DNA of 64,000 bases from Motacilla alba alba (taxonomy: Eukaryota > Chordata > Aves > Passeriformes > Motacillidae): positions 32,392,911 to 32,456,910 of the forward strand of contig NC_052046.1 of assembly GCF_015832195.1 (NCBI RefSeq). Direction: 5' to 3'. Both the position numbers and the translations under genes were made by a program. Positions 60,641 through 64,000 of the stretch are shown piece by piece (positions within the stretch are counted from its first letter, which is position 1; each line of letters starts with the position of its first letter). The notes under the pieces were generated by a model. That model ran no database searches and was not told the DNA's origin. It worked only from the letters and a program-made list of their open reading frames with translations.

Positions 60641-62204
60641 GAAAATTATTTATAAGAATCAACAGACTAAGCTGCCTAGAACTCATTGTACAGATATAAA
60701 GAGTAATTTTTCACCAAGTGTCTCTCAGAAACTTTCTGATTATTTTATGTCTTTTACCTCACTGAAAACAATGACAAAGGGTGTTCTTTCAGAAAATAAT
60801 TTTCAGGAGTAGGGCTGACTCAAACACTATCAATGAAAGCATCAAGTGTATGGCTTGGTAACCTACGGTATTATTTCAAATAAAACAATACTCACTATTA
60901 GCCTCAAAACCATTGTCCCTTATTTTTGAGTTTGGCTCTGCTACTGAATAAATAGCAGAAGGATCGGTCCCTCACCCTAGATATAAAATGGTGCTTTGCA
61001 TTGGTCCCTTAGGATTTACGTTTATGAAGATGTGCAGAGGAAAGTCTAAAATGAAAACCTTCAGCAGCTTGAAGATTAAACTGAGATCTGCTGCTCAAGT
61101 TACCAATAAGGAATATTGCAGGAAGGAAATTAATACACATTAAACATAGGACATTCCCTGTTCTCATGGAAATATTGCCTGCTTCAGCAGTGGGTAATCT
61201 AACTATTATTCATATCTCATGTACTTATAAAAGAAGAAATAAATTAAAAAATATGGCAATGCTTTTGTAAAAGTATGTAATTCTGCTTATTAAGGGGGGT
61301 GTCTATAGCTAATTTGTGTTTATCAGAGCAAACAGTTGCAGGTATCAACACAGGCATAGTGAATTTCATAATATCAAAATTATGTTTGAAAGGAAATGTA
61401 ATATCTTTTTATACTAATTTATTTTTAATTAATTTTTGACACAATAAGGTCACCAATGTATTTTATAGTTTTCTATTATTTTCTGCTTCTCTTACTGCCT
61501 TTATGTTAAGAGAAACCAGTTTACCTTAACAAAGACTGAGTGCTGTCTAGAATACATTAACTAAGCATTGGGCTGTATTTCAGCAGTTGAAATGGAGGGA
61601 AGTTATCTGTCTCTGTACCACATTTATCTTTTCAAGAAACATTTTCTCATTTTTTTACCTCTTAGTTCCATTATTATTTTTTTCTATTGTTTATTTATTT
61701 AACTTAGGCAGTGATTGGATTGTGAAAGACAAATAATACTGAGAATTAGGATTTACGGTGGACTTTGTTATAAGAATGATACTGTAGTGAATGAAACATA
61801 CTGTAGTAATTGAAAATTTGAAGCAATATATTAAGATGAAGGATCTGCTAAGTCTAGATCCAAAGTAAATGAAGTAACATTTATCTTAAACATTTGATTA
61901 ACCATTGATTTTGTCAGGCTTTAGATTTTAAACCAGCAAGTTATTACTTGCCAGAAGGAACTACAAGAAGTTATTCCAAGAAAATGACAGAGCTGAAGTG
62001 TTAGTTTCAGCCCTGCAACACTACTGATATTCAGCACCCTGTTTTTAAAAATGTTATAATGCTACTAGCATCTATACTAAACCCCCCTCAACTGCTCTCT
62101 GACTTAACACTTCCTGTGAAAATCACAGCTTCACACTACTTCAACACTTGTTGCACTTATAGAGAAAATTCATAATCTTTAATTATTTCATACTCTGGAA
62201 TAAA
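60641..62204. other. AT-rich non-coding stretch
   Basis: No gene or transposon recognised. Confidence 0.7.
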
Positions 62205-62345
62205 ATAGATTGAGTTTGGGTTTTTTGGGATTTTGGTTCTGGCTTTTCTATTTTCTTTTTGGGGGTGTGTTAAGTTATTTGGGTTTATTTCAGGGTCAGG
62301 GATTTGTTTTGCTTTTTTGTGTTTGTTTGGTTGTTTGGGGGCTAT
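62205..62345. repeat. G/T-rich low-complexity tract
   Basis: Multiple GGG or longer runs separated by T-rich spacers. Open plus-strand frames across it (62210-62455, 62233-62505) are hydrophobic products of composition, not genes. Confidence 0.85.
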
Positions 62346-62361
62346 GTGTGGGTTCTTTTTC

Positions 62362-62434
62362 CTTTTTTTCTTTTTTCTTTTTTCTTTTTTCTTTTTTCTT
62401 TTTTTCTATTTTACTTTTTTTTTTTTTTTTTTTT
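62362..62434. repeat. (CTTTTTT)n array and T(20)
   Basis: About six copies of C followed by six or seven T (62362-62407), then a 20-T run at 62415-62434. Confidence 0.95.
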
Positions 62435-62438
62435 CCAG

Positions 62439-62501
62439 AAGGCATCAAAGAGTAGACCTTCCCGATCTGGTTCAGTGTTCCCCTCGCCATAATGGACTAT
62501 G
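62439..62501 (+). other. Candidate 63-nt cassette exon
   Basis: Preceded by the 20-T tract and CCAG (AG at 62437-62438) and followed by G|GTAAGA (GT at 62502-62503), so both splice signals fit consensus. The segment is 63 nt, a multiple of three, and GC-richer than its flanks, with CpG in CCCGATC and CCTCGCC. It is open in the frame starting at its second base (RHQRVDLPDLVQC...). The frame starting at the first base reads KASKSRPSRSG... and ends in TAA. I recognise no protein. The strong pyrimidine tract is supplied by a simple repeat, so chance is a serious alternative. Confidence 0.25.
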
Positions 62502-64000
62502 GTAAGATAAAAACTGACATCCTCTTTCATTCAGTGTAAAAGGTCCTTCTGTATTGATTCTAACATTAAGATTACAATTATTACTCCTGCTGCTACTGAC
62601 TTGCTGTATTGAAATTCACTAAGAATGGAACCATTCCTATCTCTTTCAGATATAATTTTGAATTGACAAGTCGTTGACTTGACTGACCAAAACCTACCTG
62701 AAGCCTTTTTTTCCTTTCCATTATTAAAATATATGCAAACCATATGCTTTGGGGAAATTATAATTTCATTTTCAAAGCTTTTGTTCCTTTTAATTAAGTG
62801 TAAAGCCAACAAGTAAATATGGATTATAGTATTTGAACATTATTTTGTTGTCTATTCCTTAATTTCAATCATACTAGTAAGGCCAATATATGATCAGAAA
62901 AAAGGTCCTGGCTAAGTACACTCACAAAAACACTGCTGTGTTTTTTCTCCACACAGTGAGACCATTGAACTCTCTTGAGGTACCTGAGAGGTCTGCATTG
63001 TTTAAAGTAAATACCATTAAAGACACCTATTATGAGACATTAAAAAAAATTATTTATGGGCATAGTGGAAGTAAAAAATACGCCTGATTTTATCACAAGT
63101 ATTTTTGTCAGCAAAAATAATAAAGCATCAAAAATGAGAAAAATTTATGGCACATCTTGAACCATAAAAAGAATTTGATTTTGTAGAGTATTGGAATTCA
63201 TTACTACATGAGAATTGGCATCCTTGGAGGCAGAGGGAGGAAGCCAATTCACACTAACAATAAAGGAGTTAAATCAATGGTTCATGCAGGTGTGTGTGGA
63301 TGTGTTCTCAGTAGTGTACAAATGTAAAGTGTAAATCTCCAGTGCTGTATGTGCTTAGATTGTTGCAAACCTACCAAGCTAATGTGGTAAGGAATTTTAT
63401 GAGAACCATTTATTTTCTTGTTTCTTTCTAATGCTTGCAGTTTCAATAAGATAACAAGAGTCATAAGGAGTTCTTATAATTGACAATAAATATCGCATAA
63501 TTGGCAATTTAAAAAGTTGATTTTATATGTTGTGTATCAGATATCTCTTCATATCTCCATTTGGATAGAATGACTGGAGACAGTAGCAACCCAGTTGCTA
63601 TGTAAGAAACTTATATTTAACTCTGTTGATAATTTTAGCATCAAAGGATATCAAATATGTGTGCATTCAAGTGAGTGGCAGCAATGTCAAGTGCTTCATT
63701 TAAAACATCCTGCTAATTTGAAAATTGATTGATCAGAAAATTGATTATTGTTTCTTTACCAACTTAAGAGAGTTTTACTGTTAGAAGAAAGTTTATCTTA
63801 AAGAAAAATATATTGTATAGCAATAGGAAATAATCATTAAAATGCTAACATTTCCTGTATTCTACCTAACAAGAACTTACTATATGCAATATATTGACAA
63901 TTACAGCAACACAAGAAGATTACTAATTTAACAAACTGAGAGTTGAATGTTGCTTAGAGTGAGGATGGGCAAAGAATGAGTGATATGCATACACACCTAC
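62502..64000. other. AT-rich non-coding stretch
   Basis: No gene or transposon recognised to the end of the window. Confidence 0.7.

Noticed and set aside
62210..62505. Phe-rich hydrophobic frames resembling membrane proteins
   Set aside because: They read through G/T-rich and (CTTTTTT)n simple sequence; composition alone explains them.

Overview
The window looks like avian, probably songbird, nuclear DNA. It is AT-rich overall. It carries CR1-family LINE pieces in both orientations, including two with the typical CR1 3' end, and two LTRs that resemble passerine endogenous-retrovirus LTRs. The taxon assignment is inference from repeat families recalled from knowledge; no database was searched.

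I can support no intact protein-coding gene, no tRNA or rRNA gene and no CRISPR array. The open frames are short (145 codons or fewer), overlap on both strands, and look like chance frames or frames inside repeats. The window is best read as a gene desert or the inside of a very large intron. Three exon-like segments (47803-47875, 52045-52122, 62439-62501) and one weak frame cluster (40456-41171) are listed as candidates only.

Layout: 1-17.8 kb is AT-rich single-copy-looking DNA with a GC-enriched patch near 8.74-9.06 kb. A 1.58 kb LTR occupies 17852-19431, has a CpG-rich middle and is followed by a tRNA-Gly-type primer binding site. A 32-bp palindrome lies at 20029-20060 and a second LTR at 21149-21705. 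An old plus-strand CR1 relic runs about 27.2-29.6 kb and a minus-strand CR1 relic about 31.7-33.4 kb, with its endonuclease and part of its reverse transcriptase still readable. A perfect two-word pentamer array lies at 36794-36968. A hairpin with two competing folds lies at 46088-46124. Two minus-strand CR1 3' ends (57410-58045, 58141-58312) and one plus-strand CR1 3' piece (59520-59957) form an inverted cluster. A/C-rich or G/T-rich low-complexity tracts and microsatellites recur throughout.

I found no multi-gene system. The most distinctive object is the 175-bp array built only from GGGAA and GTTCC, which places nine identical TTCCGGGAA (STAT-type) motifs in fixed 5-bp phase.
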